Source: Gemmatimonadota bacterium (GTDB lineage Bacteria > Gemmatimonadota > Gemmatimonadetes > Gemmatimonadales > GWC2-71-9). From it: a DNA stretch of 64,000 bases. The stretch is taken from positions 310,001 through 374,000 of the forward strand of contig JADJAK010000001.1 in assembly GCA_016704275.1 (NCBI GenBank), given 5' to 3'. The notes beneath the pieces were generated by a model. The model had not been told where the DNA came from. It did not search any database and saw only the letters and a list, made by a program, of their open reading frames with translations. Positions 51,282 to 60,544 of the stretch are shown one piece after another. The translations under genes were made by a program, and so were the position numbers. The first letter of the stretch is position 1. Each line of letters starts with the position of its first letter.

Positions 51282-52831
51282 CGACACGCGTCTTCGTGCC
51301 GGGCGACACGACCGCGTGGTCGCTGGGTGCCGACGAAGTGGCTGATGCCATCGCGGCCGAGATCGCCACGCGCGGACTCGATGCCACGGTCGTGCGGACG
51401 GGCTCGCGCGGGCTGTACTGGCTCGAACCGTTGGTGGAGGTCGACACACCGACGGGTCGCCTGGGATTCGGACCGATCGCGGTCGATGACGTCGCCTCGC
51501 TCTTCGCGGGTGGCGGGCTCCCGACGGCCGCTCATCCCGCGTCCGTCGGCCTGGTGGAGGCGATTCCGTTCCTCGCCGATCAGCAGCGCATGACCTTCGC
51601 GCGGGCCGGCGTGATCGATCCTCGCTCCCTGGCCGAGTATCGCGCGCATGGCGGAGGCACTGGCCTCGCGAAGGCGCTGGTGATGACGCCGCGGCAGATC
51701 ATCGAGGAGATCACGGCCTCGGGGCTGCGGGGCCGCGGTGGTGCCGCCTTCCCGGCAGGGATCAAGTGGCAGACGGTGCACGACAGCTCGGGCGAGCGGA
51801 AGCACATCGTCTGCAACGCGGACGAGGGCGACTCAGGCACCTTCGCCGACCGGCTGCTGATGGAGGCCGATCCCTTCCAGCTCATCGAGGGGATGGCGAT
51901 CGCCGCGCTCGCGGTGGGTGCCTCCGACGGCGTGATCTACCTGCGGTCGGAATATCCGCGCACGCATGCCCTGCTGGACGAAGTGTTGCAGACGGCGCGC
52001 GAGGATGGCATGCTCGGCCCGAACGCCTTCGGCCCCGGGCGATCGTTCGACATCCAGCTCTTCCTCGGCGCCGGGGCCTACATCTGTGGCGAGGAGACGG
52101 CGCTGCTCGAGAGCCTCGAGGGAAAGCGCGGCACGGTCCGACCGAAGCCGCCGCTCCCCGCGATTCGCGGGCTCTTCGCCGACCCGACGCTGGTGCACAA
52201 CGTGCTCACGCTCGCCGCCGCCACGACGATCCTCGCCGAGGGCGGCAATCGATACGCCGCCTTCGGGCGCGATCGCTCGACCGGGACGATGCCGTTCCAG
52301 TTGGGCGGCAACGTGGCACGCGGCGGGCTGGTGGAACTGCCCTTCGGCGTCTCGCTCGCGACGGTGCTTCACCAGTTCGGGGGCGGGTCGCTGAGCGGGC
52401 GGCCGCTGAAGGCGGTGCAGGTGGGCGGTCCGCTCGGCGCCTACCTCCCTGCCGCGCAGTGGGACGTGCCCCTGGCGTACGAGTCCTACGCCGCCGTTGG
52501 CGCGATGCTGGGCCATGGCGGGATCGTCGCCTTCGACGACACGGTGGACATGGCGGAACAGGCCGAGTTCGCGATGCAGTTCTGCGCCGATGAGTCGTGC
52601 GGCAAGTGCACGCCATGCCGGATCGGCTCAACCCGCGGCGTCGAAGTGATCCAGCGGCTGCGTCGCGGCGAACAGCCTGCGCGGCAGCTCGCCGTGCTGC
52701 ATGACCTGTGCGAGGCGCTCGAACTCGGCTCGCTCTGTGCCCTTGGTGGTCTCACCCCCATGCCGGTTCGCAGTGCGCTCACGCACTTCGCCAGTGACTT
52801 CCCGCTCGCGGCCGAGGCGCTTCCCCGATGA
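51278..52831 (+). CDS. fdsB: NAD-dependent formate dehydrogenase beta subunit (NuoF-like)
   Basis: A 517-residue subunit that binds FMN and NAD and a [4Fe-4S] cluster. A thioredoxin-like N-terminal domain of about 100 residues is followed by the FMN motif GRGGAAFPAGIKWQ, the NAD region GAGAYICGEETALLESLEGK, a SLBB domain, and the cluster motif ESCGKCTPCRIGSTRG with a further Cys at about residue 485. It passes electrons from the alpha subunit to NAD+. Confidence 0.94.
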   Translation: MTTRVFVPGDTTAWSLGADEVADAIAAEIATRGLDATVVRTGSRGLYWLEPLVEVDTPTGRLGFGPIAVDDVASLFAGGGLPTAAHPASVGLVEAIPFLADQQRMTFARAGVIDPRSLAEYRAHGGGTGLAKALVMTPRQIIEEITASGLRGRGGAAFPAGIKWQTVHDSSGERKHIVCNADEGDSGTFADRLLMEADPFQLIEGMAIAALAVGASDGVIYLRSEYPRTHALLDEVLQTAREDGMLGPNAFGPGRSFDIQLFLGAGAYICGEETALLESLEGKRGTVRPKPPLPAIRGLFADPTLVHNVLTLAAATTILAEGGNRYAAFGRDRSTGTMPFQLGGNVARGGLVELPFGVSLATVLHQFGGGSLSGRPLKAVQVGGPLGAYLPAAQWDVPLAYESYAAVGAMLGHGGIVAFDDTVDMAEQAEFAMQFCADESCGKCTPCRIGSTRGVEVIQRLRRGEQPARQLAVLHDLCEALELGSLCALGGLTPMPVRSALTHFASDFPLAAEALPR

Positions 52832-55638
52832 TCGCTTCCACTCCTGCTCGGCCAGATCTCGGGACGCCGCCCGCCGAAGGCACGGCGCGCGTCCGGCTCA
52901 CCATCGACGGTATCGCGGTCGAGGCGGCGGTCGGGACGTCGATCATGCGGGCCGCCCGCGAAGCCGGGGTGGCAGTGCCCAAGCTCTGCGCCACCGACTC
53001 GCTGGAGGCGTTCGGTTCCTGCCGGCTCTGCCTGGTGCAGGTGGAGGGCCGACGCGGGCTCCCCGCCTCGTGCACCACGCCGGTGGCCGAGGGCATGGTG
53101 GTGCACACGCAAACGGAGCAGGTGGCCCGGGTCCGTCGCAGCGTGATGGAACTCTACATCTCCGATCACCCGCTGGACTGCCTGACGTGCGCGGCCAACG
53201 GCGATTGCGAACTGCAGGACATGGCGGGGGCGGTTGGTTTGCGTGAGGTGCGCTACGGAACAGCGGGCGCGAATCACCTCGGCGCGACCCCCGACAACTC
53301 CAATCCCTACTTCTCGTTCGATCCGGCCAAGTGCATCGTCTGCTCGCGCTGTGTCCGTGCGTGTGAGGAGATCCAGGGGACGTTCGCCCTGACGATCGAC
53401 GGCCGCGGCTTCGGGTCGACGGTGAGCGCCGGCATGAACGAGTCATTCCTCGCTTCGGAGTGCGTGTCGTGCGGCGCCTGCGTGCAGGCCTGCCCGACGG
53501 CCACGCTGATCGAGAAGACGGTGATCGAGCATGGGCAGCCGGAGCGCACGGTGAAGACCACCTGCGCCTACTGCGGCGTCGGCTGCTCGTTCAACGCGGA
53601 GATGAAGGGGAACGACGTCGTGCGGATGGTGCCCGACATGGACGGTGGCGCCAACGAGGGGCACTCCTGCGTCAAGGGACGTTTTGCCTGGGGCTACGCC
53701 ACGCACAGCGATCGCGTCACCACCCCGCTGATCCGCGAGCACACCAGCGACCCGTGGCGGGTTGCGTCGTTCGACGAGGCGATCGCCTTTGCGGCGTCGC
53801 GCTTCCGGGCGATCCAGGCCGAGCACGGACGCGGCGCCATTGGTGGCATCTCGTCGTCGCGCTGCACCAACGAGGAAGTCTACGTGGTGCAGAAGCTGGT
53901 GCGCGCCGCATTCGCCAACAACAACATCGATACCTGCGCGCGCGTCTGTCATTCGCCGACCGGCTACGGCCTGAAGCAGACCTTCGGCACGTCGGCGGGG
54001 ACGCAGGATTTCCGCTCGGTCGAGTCGGCCGACGTGATCCTGGTGATCGGTGCCAACCCGACCGACGCCCACCCGGTCTTCGGTTCGCGGATGAAGAAGC
54101 GGTTGCGCGAGGGGGCGAAGCTGATCGTTGCCGATCCGCGGCGCATCGACCTGGTCCGGAGTCCGCACGTCGCGGCCACCCATCACCTCCAGTTGCGCCC
54201 CGGGACGAACGTCGCGCTCATCAATGCGCTGGCGCACGTGGTGGTGACGGAGGGACTCGTCAACGAGGCGTTCGTCGCTGAGCGGTGTGACCCGACGTCA
54301 TTCGTGCAATGGCGGGGCTTCATCGCCGGGGATGCGCAGTCACCGGAAGCAACCGAGTCGATCACCGGCGTGCCGGCGGCCGAGGTGCGTGCCGCCGCCC
54401 GCCTCTACGCGACGGCGCCGAACGGCGCGATCTACTATGGGCTCGGCGTCACCGAGCACAGCCAGGGCAGCACGATGGTCATGGGGATCGCCAACCTCGC
54501 GATGGCGTGCGGACAGATCGGGCGCGAGGGCGTCGGGGTGAATCCGCTTCGGGGCCAGAACAACGTCCAGGGCGCCTGCGACATGGGGTCCTTCCCGCAT
54601 GAGCTGCCCGGCTATCGCCACATTTCCGATTCGACGGTCCGGGGCAGTTTCGAGGCGGCGTGGGACGTGCCACTCGACCCCGAACCGGGATTCCGCATTC
54701 CGAACATGCTGGCGGCCGCGGTCAGCGGACAGTTCCGCGGTCTCTTCGTGCAAGGCGAAGACATTGCCCAGTCCGATCCCGACATCACCCATGTCACGGC
54801 GGCCCTCGGCTCGCTCGACTGCCTGGTCGTGCAGGATCTCTTCCTGAACGAGACGGCCAAGTTCGCGCACGTCTTCCTGCCGGGCACGGCGTTCCTCGAG
54901 AAGGACGGCACCTTCACGAATGCCGAACGTCGCATCAATCGCGTCCGACCGGCGATGCCGCCGAAGCCGGGGTTGTTCGAGTGGGAGGCGGTCTGCCGCC
55001 TCGCGACGGCGATGGGGTACCCGATGCACTACGACTCGGCGGCGCAGATCATGGATGAAATCGCCGCCCTGACGCCCGCCTTCGCCGGGGTGTCCTTTGC
55101 CTACCTCGACGAGGTCGGCAGCGTGCAGTGGCCCTGCACGGTGGCGACGCCGCTGGGGACGCCGGTCATGCACGCCGACCGATTTGTGCGCGGGAGTGGT
55201 CGATTCCTGATCACCCAGTTCGTGCCGACGGAAGAACGCACCACGCGACGCTTCCCGCTGCTGCTCACCACCGGCCGCGTCCTCTCGCAGTACAACGTGG
55301 GGACCGCGACCCGACGGACCAGCAACGTCGTGTGGCATCCGCGCGATGTCCTGGAGATTCATCCGGCCGATGCCGAGATGCGCGGCATCATGGATCACGA
55401 CACGGTCGAATTGACGAGCCGGATGGGCGAGATCCTGCTGCAGGCGCACGTGACGGACCGCGTGCCACCGGGGGTGGTGTACACCACGTTCCACTACCCC
55501 GAGCTCGCGGCGAACGTCATCACGACCGAGTACTCCGATTGGGCGACCAACTGCCCGGAGTACAAGGTCACGGCGGTCGAGGTCCACCCGATCGGCGTGC
55601 AGTCGCTGGCACGGCCCGCCACCGAGGCGTTGACGTGA
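52828..55638 (+). CDS. fdsA: NAD-dependent formate dehydrogenase alpha subunit (molybdopterin)
   Basis: The 936-residue catalytic subunit. Order of domains: [2Fe-2S] ferredoxin (LEAFGSCRLCLVQV, residues ~45-60), NuoG-type cluster (DCLTCAANGDCELQ), 4Fe-4S ferredoxin repeats (CIVCSRCVRAC and CVSCGACVQACPTA), then the molybdopterin domain with its own [4Fe-4S] start TCAYCGVGCSF. The active-site residue is cysteine in ARVCHSPTGYG, so this is a Cys, not Sec, enzyme. A C-terminal MGD-binding domain ends near 900. It oxidises formate to CO2 (reversible in relatives). Confidence 0.95.
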   Translation: MIASTPARPDLGTPPAEGTARVRLTIDGIAVEAAVGTSIMRAAREAGVAVPKLCATDSLEAFGSCRLCLVQVEGRRGLPASCTTPVAEGMVVHTQTEQVARVRRSVMELYISDHPLDCLTCAANGDCELQDMAGAVGLREVRYGTAGANHLGATPDNSNPYFSFDPAKCIVCSRCVRACEEIQGTFALTIDGRGFGSTVSAGMNESFLASECVSCGACVQACPTATLIEKTVIEHGQPERTVKTTCAYCGVGCSFNAEMKGNDVVRMVPDMDGGANEGHSCVKGRFAWGYATHSDRVTTPLIREHTSDPWRVASFDEAIAFAASRFRAIQAEHGRGAIGGISSSRCTNEEVYVVQKLVRAAFANNNIDTCARVCHSPTGYGLKQTFGTSAGTQDFRSVESADVILVIGANPTDAHPVFGSRMKKRLREGAKLIVADPRRIDLVRSPHVAATHHLQLRPGTNVALINALAHVVVTEGLVNEAFVAERCDPTSFVQWRGFIAGDAQSPEATESITGVPAAEVRAAARLYATAPNGAIYYGLGVTEHSQGSTMVMGIANLAMACGQIGREGVGVNPLRGQNNVQGACDMGSFPHELPGYRHISDSTVRGSFEAAWDVPLDPEPGFRIPNMLAAAVSGQFRGLFVQGEDIAQSDPDITHVTAALGSLDCLVVQDLFLNETAKFAHVFLPGTAFLEKDGTFTNAERRINRVRPAMPPKPGLFEWEAVCRLATAMGYPMHYDSAAQIMDEIAALTPAFAGVSFAYLDEVGSVQWPCTVATPLGTPVMHADRFVRGSGRFLITQFVPTEERTTRRFPLLLTTGRVLSQYNVGTATRRTSNVVWHPRDVLEIHPADAEMRGIMDHDTVELTSRMGEILLQAHVTDRVPPGVVYTTFHYPELAANVITTEYSDWATNCPEYKVTAVEVHPIGVQSLARPATEALT

Positions 55639-56441
55639 CCGAGACGCTGGTGCCTGCCTTCGAACACTGGCCGATTCACGTGGCGGGTTCGCCGGCGGCG
55701 GAGCCCTGGGGGATCGCGGTCGAGACGCCGATCGAGCTGCGACTGAATGGCGCGCCGTGGACCGTGATGCTTGCCTCGCCAACCGACCTCGACGATTTCG
55801 CCGTCGGGCTCGCGCTGACGGAACGACTGGTGGCCGACGCGGCGGGGGTCGCCGGGTTGCGCATCGCGCAGCAGGAGGGCGACTGGACGGTGGACCTCGA
55901 CGTGCCGGTGCCATTGCGCCCGACACGCGCCCGCAGCGTCGCGGGCGCCACCGGCTGCGGCATTTGCGGCCTGGAATCGCTGGGCGATTTTCGGAGCGGG
56001 CTCGCTGGTGTCGTGCCGGTCGTGGCCACGCAGGTGGTCACGGATGCGGCCGTCCTCGCGGCGTGGGCGGCGCTGCCCGACCTGCAGCCGGTGAACGCGG
56101 TCACCCGGTCGGTGCATGCCGCGGCGTGGTGCGGTCCGGATGGCGCGGTCCTCCTGGTGCGCGAGGATGTCGGTCGCCACAATGCGCTCGACAAACTGGT
56201 GGGCGCGCTGGCGCGACAGGGCCGTCTCGGTGAACCCGGATTCGTCGCGATGACGTCACGCTGCAGCGTGGAGCTGGTGGCGAAGGCGGCCGTTGCCCGG
56301 GCCTTGCTCCTGGCCACGATTTCCGCGCCGACGACGCTCGCCTTGGCGGCCTCCGCGGCGCTCGGCGTCCCGCTGGCCTGCGCCGGCCCCGGCCGGCAGG
56401 TGGTCCGCTTTCCGAGGGAGTTCCCCGATGCAGTCGGCTGA
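55635..56441 (+). CDS. fdhD: Formate dehydrogenase accessory sulfurtransferase
   Basis: A 268-residue FdhD/FdsC protein that delivers sulfur from IscS to the molybdenum cofactor of formate dehydrogenase. The persulfide-carrying motif is GCGICG near residue 110, VREDVGRHNALDKLVGA is the conserved central helix, and TSRCSVELVAKAA the substrate pocket. In the fdsGBACD arrangement this is fdsC. GTG start overlaps the fdsA stop. Confidence 0.93.
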   Translation: MTETLVPAFEHWPIHVAGSPAAEPWGIAVETPIELRLNGAPWTVMLASPTDLDDFAVGLALTERLVADAAGVAGLRIAQQEGDWTVDLDVPVPLRPTRARSVAGATGCGICGLESLGDFRSGLAGVVPVVATQVVTDAAVLAAWAALPDLQPVNAVTRSVHAAAWCGPDGAVLLVREDVGRHNALDKLVGALARQGRLGEPGFVAMTSRCSVELVAKAAVARALLLATISAPTTLALAASAALGVPLACAGPGRQVVRFPREFPDAVG

Positions 56442-56649
56442 CCTGGTCCGCATGTCCACGCAGATTGCCCAGTTCTTCGAACCGTATCCGGCCGAGGACG
56501 CGATCAACGGGGTGGCCGAGCACCTGCAAGGATTCTGGACGCCGTCGATGCGGATCGAATTGCTTGCGATCCTCGCCGCCGGGACGCCGCCGCTGCATCC
56601 GCTCGTGGCCGAAGCGGCCAAGCGACTGACGGCTGGTCGTGTGGCGTGA
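56428..56649 (+). CDS. fdsD: Formate dehydrogenase delta subunit
   Basis: A 73-residue protein: MQSADLVRMSTQIAQFFEPY, then EDAINGVAEHLQGFWTPSMR and a helical C-terminus with PLHPLVAEAAKRL. This is the usual small FdsD subunit needed for assembly of the enzyme. It overlaps fdhD by 14 bases with GAGGGAG as ribosome site. Confidence 0.9.
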   Translation: MQSADLVRMSTQIAQFFEPYPAEDAINGVAEHLQGFWTPSMRIELLAILAAGTPPLHPLVAEAAKRLTAGRVA

Positions 56650-57254
56650 TTCCCGTCGAGGAGATCACCGGAATCATCGTGGCCGGGGGCGATGGGCAGA
56701 GGATGGGGGGCGTCACCAAGTCGCTGTTGGTGGCTGCCGGCGCACCGCTGATTGCGCATGTTCGCGCCCGCCTCGCCCCGCAGGTCGGGGCCGTGCTGAT
56801 CAGCGCCAACGACGACGTCGCCGCCCACGGTGCCTGGGGGGACGCGGTCATCGCCGATAACGTGCCCGGGATGGGACCACTTGGCGGGCTGCTCTCCGCG
56901 CTCGAACGTGTCTCGACCCCGTACACGTTCTGTTGCCCAGCAGATGCGCCGCTGCTGGACACGGGCCTCGTCGTGCGGCTTGGGCTCGCGTTGCAGCGGG
57001 CTTCGGCGGATATCGCGCTCCCGCACGACGGGCACCAACTGCAGCAGCTGTTTCTCCTCTTCCCCACGAACCTGCGCAGTGCACTGCGCCGCTACCTCGC
57101 CGACGGGGGTCGCTCGGTGCACGGCTGGACCGCCGCGCTGAACAGCGTGATCGTCGACTGCGCGCAGCAACCCGATGCCTTCCTCAACATCAACACCGCC
57201 GCCGACCTGCAGCGGGCCGACCAGGTGTTGAGCCCGATCACGGTGACGCCATGA
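56646..57254 (+). CDS. mobA: Molybdenum cofactor guanylyltransferase
   Basis: A 202-residue enzyme that adds GMP to molybdopterin, forming the MGD cofactor used by FdsA. The nucleotide-binding loop is IIVAGGDGQRMGGVTKSLL (the usual GGxSxRMGxxK with D for S), then DNVPGMGPLGGLLSALE and the C-terminal FLNINTAADLQRA. Gene context with the formate dehydrogenase supports the function. Overlaps on both sides are four bases. Confidence 0.92.
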   Translation: MIPVEEITGIIVAGGDGQRMGGVTKSLLVAAGAPLIAHVRARLAPQVGAVLISANDDVAAHGAWGDAVIADNVPGMGPLGGLLSALERVSTPYTFCCPADAPLLDTGLVVRLGLALQRASADIALPHDGHQLQQLFLLFPTNLRSALRRYLADGGRSVHGWTAALNSVIVDCAQQPDAFLNINTAADLQRADQVLSPITVTP

Positions 57255-57634
57255 AACTGCGCCTCCGCGATTCGTCGATCCGACTCCGGCTCACGCGCCC
57301 GGAAGTGCAGGCCATCGGGCAGGGCCAGCGGATCGAGGCGCGCGCCGAGCTCCCTGATGGCAGCGCCTTTCGCTATGCCCTCGTGGTGGCCATCGGTGGT
57401 CCCGTGACGGCGACGTTTGCCGAGGGCTGCCTGGAGGTCGTGGTGCCGAAGACCGAGGCGATGCAGTGGGCGGAGAGCGATGCGGTGTCGATCGAGTCGA
57501 TCCAGCCCACTCCCGCCGGCACGTGCCACCTCTTGATCGAAAAGGACTTTGCCTGCCTCCATCCCCGCGCCGAGGATCACGGTGCGGAGACGTTTCCCAA
57601 TCCCAATCCCACCTCACCGAGAGATCGCCCGTGA
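57251..57634 (+). CDS. Conserved protein of unknown function in the formate operon
   Basis: A 127-residue protein that starts MKLRLRDSSIRLRLTRPEVQ, with a beta-rich body (FRYALVVAI, LEVVVPKTEA) and an EKDFACLHPR segment that supplies its only cysteine besides GTCHLL. I believe similar proteins (possibly DUF7009) are encoded beside fdhD/mobA in other bacteria, but cannot verify it. It lies between mobA and fhs with four-base overlaps, so it is likely a formate dehydrogenase or MGD-handling factor. Confidence 0.7.
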   Translation: MKLRLRDSSIRLRLTRPEVQAIGQGQRIEARAELPDGSAFRYALVVAIGGPVTATFAEGCLEVVVPKTEAMQWAESDAVSIESIQPTPAGTCHLLIEKDFACLHPRAEDHGAETFPNPNPTSPRDRP

Positions 57635-59313
57635 CCGTCCAGGTCGTACCGTCGGACATCGAGATTGCCCAGAGCGCCACGCTCCGTCCCATCACCGCCA
57701 TCGCGGCCGATCTCGGCCTCTCCCCAGACGACATCGATCAATACGGCAAGTACAAGGCGAAGCTCCCGCTCGAGCTCGCCAGCCGACCCGCCCGCGGGAA
57801 GTTGGTGCTCGTGACGGCCATTTCGCCGACGCCCAGCGGTGAAGGAAAGAGCACCGTGAGCGTTGGCCTGGCGCAGGCGTTCCGGCGCCTCGGGACCAAC
57901 GCCGTCCTGGCCATCCGGGAGCCGAGCCTCGGTCCGGTATTCGGCGTGAAGGGCGGTGCGGCCGGCGGCGGCTACTCGCAGGTGTTGCCGATGGAAGACA
58001 TCAACCTGCACTTCACCGGTGACTTCCACGCGATCTCGAGCGCGCATGCGCTGCTCTCGGCGATGATGGACAACTCGCTGCAGCAGGGCAATCCGACCGG
58101 ACTCGATCCGCGCCGCATCACCTGGCCGCGCACCATCGACATGAATGACCGTGCCCTGCGCCGGGCCATCATCGGCCTCGGCGGGCCGGCCGAGGGCGTC
58201 GTGCGCGAGGAGCGCTGGGTCATCATTCCCGCCAGCGAGATCATGGCGATCGTCGCCCTCGCGAGCGGACTCGAGGATCTGCAGGAGCGGCTCGGGCGCA
58301 TCATCGTGGGATCGACCGCCGGCACCGCACGCACCCCGGTGCGCGCGCGCGACCTCAAAGCCGTCGGCGCGATGACGCTGCTCCTCAAGGATGCCATGCG
58401 CCCCAACCTGGTCCAGACACTGGAGGGTGGCCCCGCACTGGTGCATGCCGGCCCGTTCGGCAACATCGCCCACGGCTGCAACAGTCTCGTGGCCACGCGC
58501 TCGGCGCTGGCGCTCGGCGACATCGTCGTCACCGAGGCCGGCTTCGGCTCGGACCTGGGGGCGGAGAAGTTCTTCGACATCAAGTGCCGCGCGGGTGGCC
58601 TGAAGCCGGAAGCGGCGGTGCTGGTGGCGACCATCCGCTCGCTGAAGATGCAGGGCGGCGTACCGAAGACGGCGCTCGGCGTCGAGAACCTCGAGGCCCT
58701 CGAGCGCGGGCTGCCGCATCTGGCCCACCACGTCGGCAACGTCCGCCAGTTCGGCGTGCCGGTCGTGGTCGCCATCAACCGCCATCTCAGCGACACGCCC
58801 GCCGAGATGGCCATGGTCACGAAGTACGCCGAAGGGCTTGGCGTGCCGGTGGCGCTCTGCGATGTCTGGGCGAGTGGCGGCGCGGGTGGCGAGGCGCTCG
58901 CACGCGAGGTGCAGAAGCTCCTCGATGGGGGCACGGCGAACTTCCAGCCGATCTACGACACCGCCCTGCCGATCCGCACCAAGGCCGAGACGATCGCGCA
59001 GAAGGTCTACGGCGCGGATGGCGTCGACTTCACCCCGGCTGCCTCGCGCCAGATCGACTATCTCGAATCGATCGGCATGGCCGACACGCCAGTGTGCATG
59101 GCGAAGACGCAGTACTCACTCACCGACGACGCCACCCGACTCGGCACGCCGAAGGGTTTCCGGATCACGGTCAACGAGGTCTGGGGATCGGCGGGCGCGG
59201 GCTTCGTGGTCTGCAAGACGGGCGACATCATGACGATGCCCGGGCTGTCGAAGGTGCCGGCCGCCGAGGGGATGCGGGTGGCGGCGGATGGCCGAATTGA
59301 AGGGCTTTCGTGA
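57631..59313 (+). CDS. fhs: Formate-tetrahydrofolate ligase
   Basis: A 560-residue full-length enzyme that makes 10-formyl-tetrahydrofolate from formate, THF and ATP. The ATP loop is AISPTPSGEGKSTVSVGL, followed by REPSLGPVFGVKGGAAGGGY, INLHFTGDFHAISSAHALLS and the later FGNIAHGCNS and TEAGFGSDLGAEKFFDIKC. It is the last gene of the run and overlaps the preceding one (GTGA). Together with FdsGBACD it gives formate two fates: CO2 plus NADH, or C1-folate. Confidence 0.95.
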   Translation: MTVQVVPSDIEIAQSATLRPITAIAADLGLSPDDIDQYGKYKAKLPLELASRPARGKLVLVTAISPTPSGEGKSTVSVGLAQAFRRLGTNAVLAIREPSLGPVFGVKGGAAGGGYSQVLPMEDINLHFTGDFHAISSAHALLSAMMDNSLQQGNPTGLDPRRITWPRTIDMNDRALRRAIIGLGGPAEGVVREERWVIIPASEIMAIVALASGLEDLQERLGRIIVGSTAGTARTPVRARDLKAVGAMTLLLKDAMRPNLVQTLEGGPALVHAGPFGNIAHGCNSLVATRSALALGDIVVTEAGFGSDLGAEKFFDIKCRAGGLKPEAAVLVATIRSLKMQGGVPKTALGVENLEALERGLPHLAHHVGNVRQFGVPVVVAINRHLSDTPAEMAMVTKYAEGLGVPVALCDVWASGGAGGEALAREVQKLLDGGTANFQPIYDTALPIRTKAETIAQKVYGADGVDFTPAASRQIDYLESIGMADTPVCMAKTQYSLTDDATRLGTPKGFRITVNEVWGSAGAGFVVCKTGDIMTMPGLSKVPAAEGMRVAADGRIEGLS

Positions 59314-59325
59314 CGGTTGTGACAG

Positions 59326-59374
59326 GATGATCGATCATCGATGATCGATCATCGATCATCGATCATCGATCATC
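59326..59374. repeat. ATCGATG/GATCATC heptamer array
   Basis: Seven units of the ATCGATG family between the fhs stop and the ada stop. They are mainly of the GATCATC phase, with one inverted unit near the left end. Confidence 0.9.
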
Positions 59375-60416
59375 CTGCTTCCAGCTCCAGCAACCGCTTC
59401 TTTCGCCACAGACCGCCGCCGTAGCCGCCGAGTTTGCCGTCGGCGTTCACCACGCGATGGCAGGGGATCACGATGGCGAGGCGGTTGCGTCCGTTGGCGC
59501 TGCCGACGGCGCGGCTGGCGTTGGGCGAGCCGATCCGCTCGGCGACATCGGCGTAGGAGCAGGTGCCGCCGTAGGGGATCTGCCGGAGCGCGGCCCAGAC
59601 GCGTTCTTCGAAGGGCGTGCCGCGCACCACGAGCGGCACGGTGAAGTCGCGCCGCGTCCCGGCGAAGTACTCGGTGAGTTCCTCGCCGAGTTGGCTGAGG
59701 TGCGGGTGCTCACCGACGATCAGTGGCCCGACGAAGCGGCGCCGCAGCCGGGTGGCCTGCTCTTCGAGTCGGGCGAGGTCGCCGAATTCGAGCAGCATCA
59801 CCCCGTCCTCAGTCGCTGCGGCGACCAGCGGTCCGACCGGCGAATCGAAGGTGGTGGCGACCATCGCTTCGCCACCTCGCGCCCGACCGGGCGGCATGCC
59901 GACGATGCGCGCGAAGGCGTCGCGGAAGCCGCTGTGCGAGGCGTAGCCTGAGGTCAGGATCACGTGATCGAGCATGTCGCCCTCGCGAAGTCGGTGTTGC
60001 GCCTTGGCGACGCGCTGTGCGCGGGCCCAGGCCTGGAAGGTCATGCCGTGGGTGCGCCGAAAATGGCGTCGAATCACGACGGGGTCGAGATCGAGTTGCT
60101 GCAGCGCCTGGTCGGAGAGTCGCTCCGCTCCTGCCGTGGCGAGTGCCGATTCGAGCCTTCCCCACCAGGTCGGGAGGGGCGCTGGCCGCCCGGGGTGGCA
60201 GCGACGGCAGGCGCGATAGCCAGCGGCTTCCGCGGCCGCGAGCGTCGGGAAGAACTCGCGGTTTTCGGGCAGCGCCGGACGCGACGGGCAGACCGGTCGG
60301 CAGGCGATCCGGGTGGTGCGCACCGCGACGATGAAGAGGCCGTCCCACGCCGGGTCGCGGCTGGTGACGGCGCGCATCATGGTGCGACGGGCAGGCAGTG
60401 GGGAGAGGCGCGTCAT
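59370..60416 (-). CDS. ada: Bifunctional Ada: transcriptional activator/alkyltransferase
   Basis: A 348-residue protein with the complete Ada layout. Zinc-binding methylphosphotriester domain with Cys39, Cys43, Cys70, Cys73 (CRPVC and CRRC). AraC-type HTH (SDQALQQLDLDPVVIRRHF). O6-alkylguanine transferase domain with the acceptor Cys319 in IPCHRVV. It repairs methylated DNA and activates its own regulon. The last residues and stop lie beside the heptamer array. A later in-frame ATG pair at about 60377-60380 is an alternative start. Confidence 0.93.
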   Translation of the reverse strand: MTRLSPLPARRTMMRAVTSRDPAWDGLFIVAVRTTRIACRPVCPSRPALPENREFFPTLAAAEAAGYRACRRCHPGRPAPLPTWWGRLESALATAGAERLSDQALQQLDLDPVVIRRHFRRTHGMTFQAWARAQRVAKAQHRLREGDMLDHVILTSGYASHSGFRDAFARIVGMPPGRARGGEAMVATTFDSPVGPLVAAATEDGVMLLEFGDLARLEEQATRLRRRFVGPLIVGEHPHLSQLGEELTEYFAGTRRDFTVPLVVRGTPFEERVWAALRQIPYGGTCSYADVAERIGSPNASRAVGSANGRNRLAIVIPCHRVVNADGKLGGYGGGLWRKKRLLELEAG

Positions 60417-60544
60417 GGCTGCCAGTTTACCGCCATCCCCCGGCGGGCGCCACCGGAAATTGGACGGTCAATTTCGAGGGACCTTGCCTCTGGCGCGGCG
60501 TCGCGCGCTACATTCCATGGCATCCCCGACCCCCCGGAGGCGGT

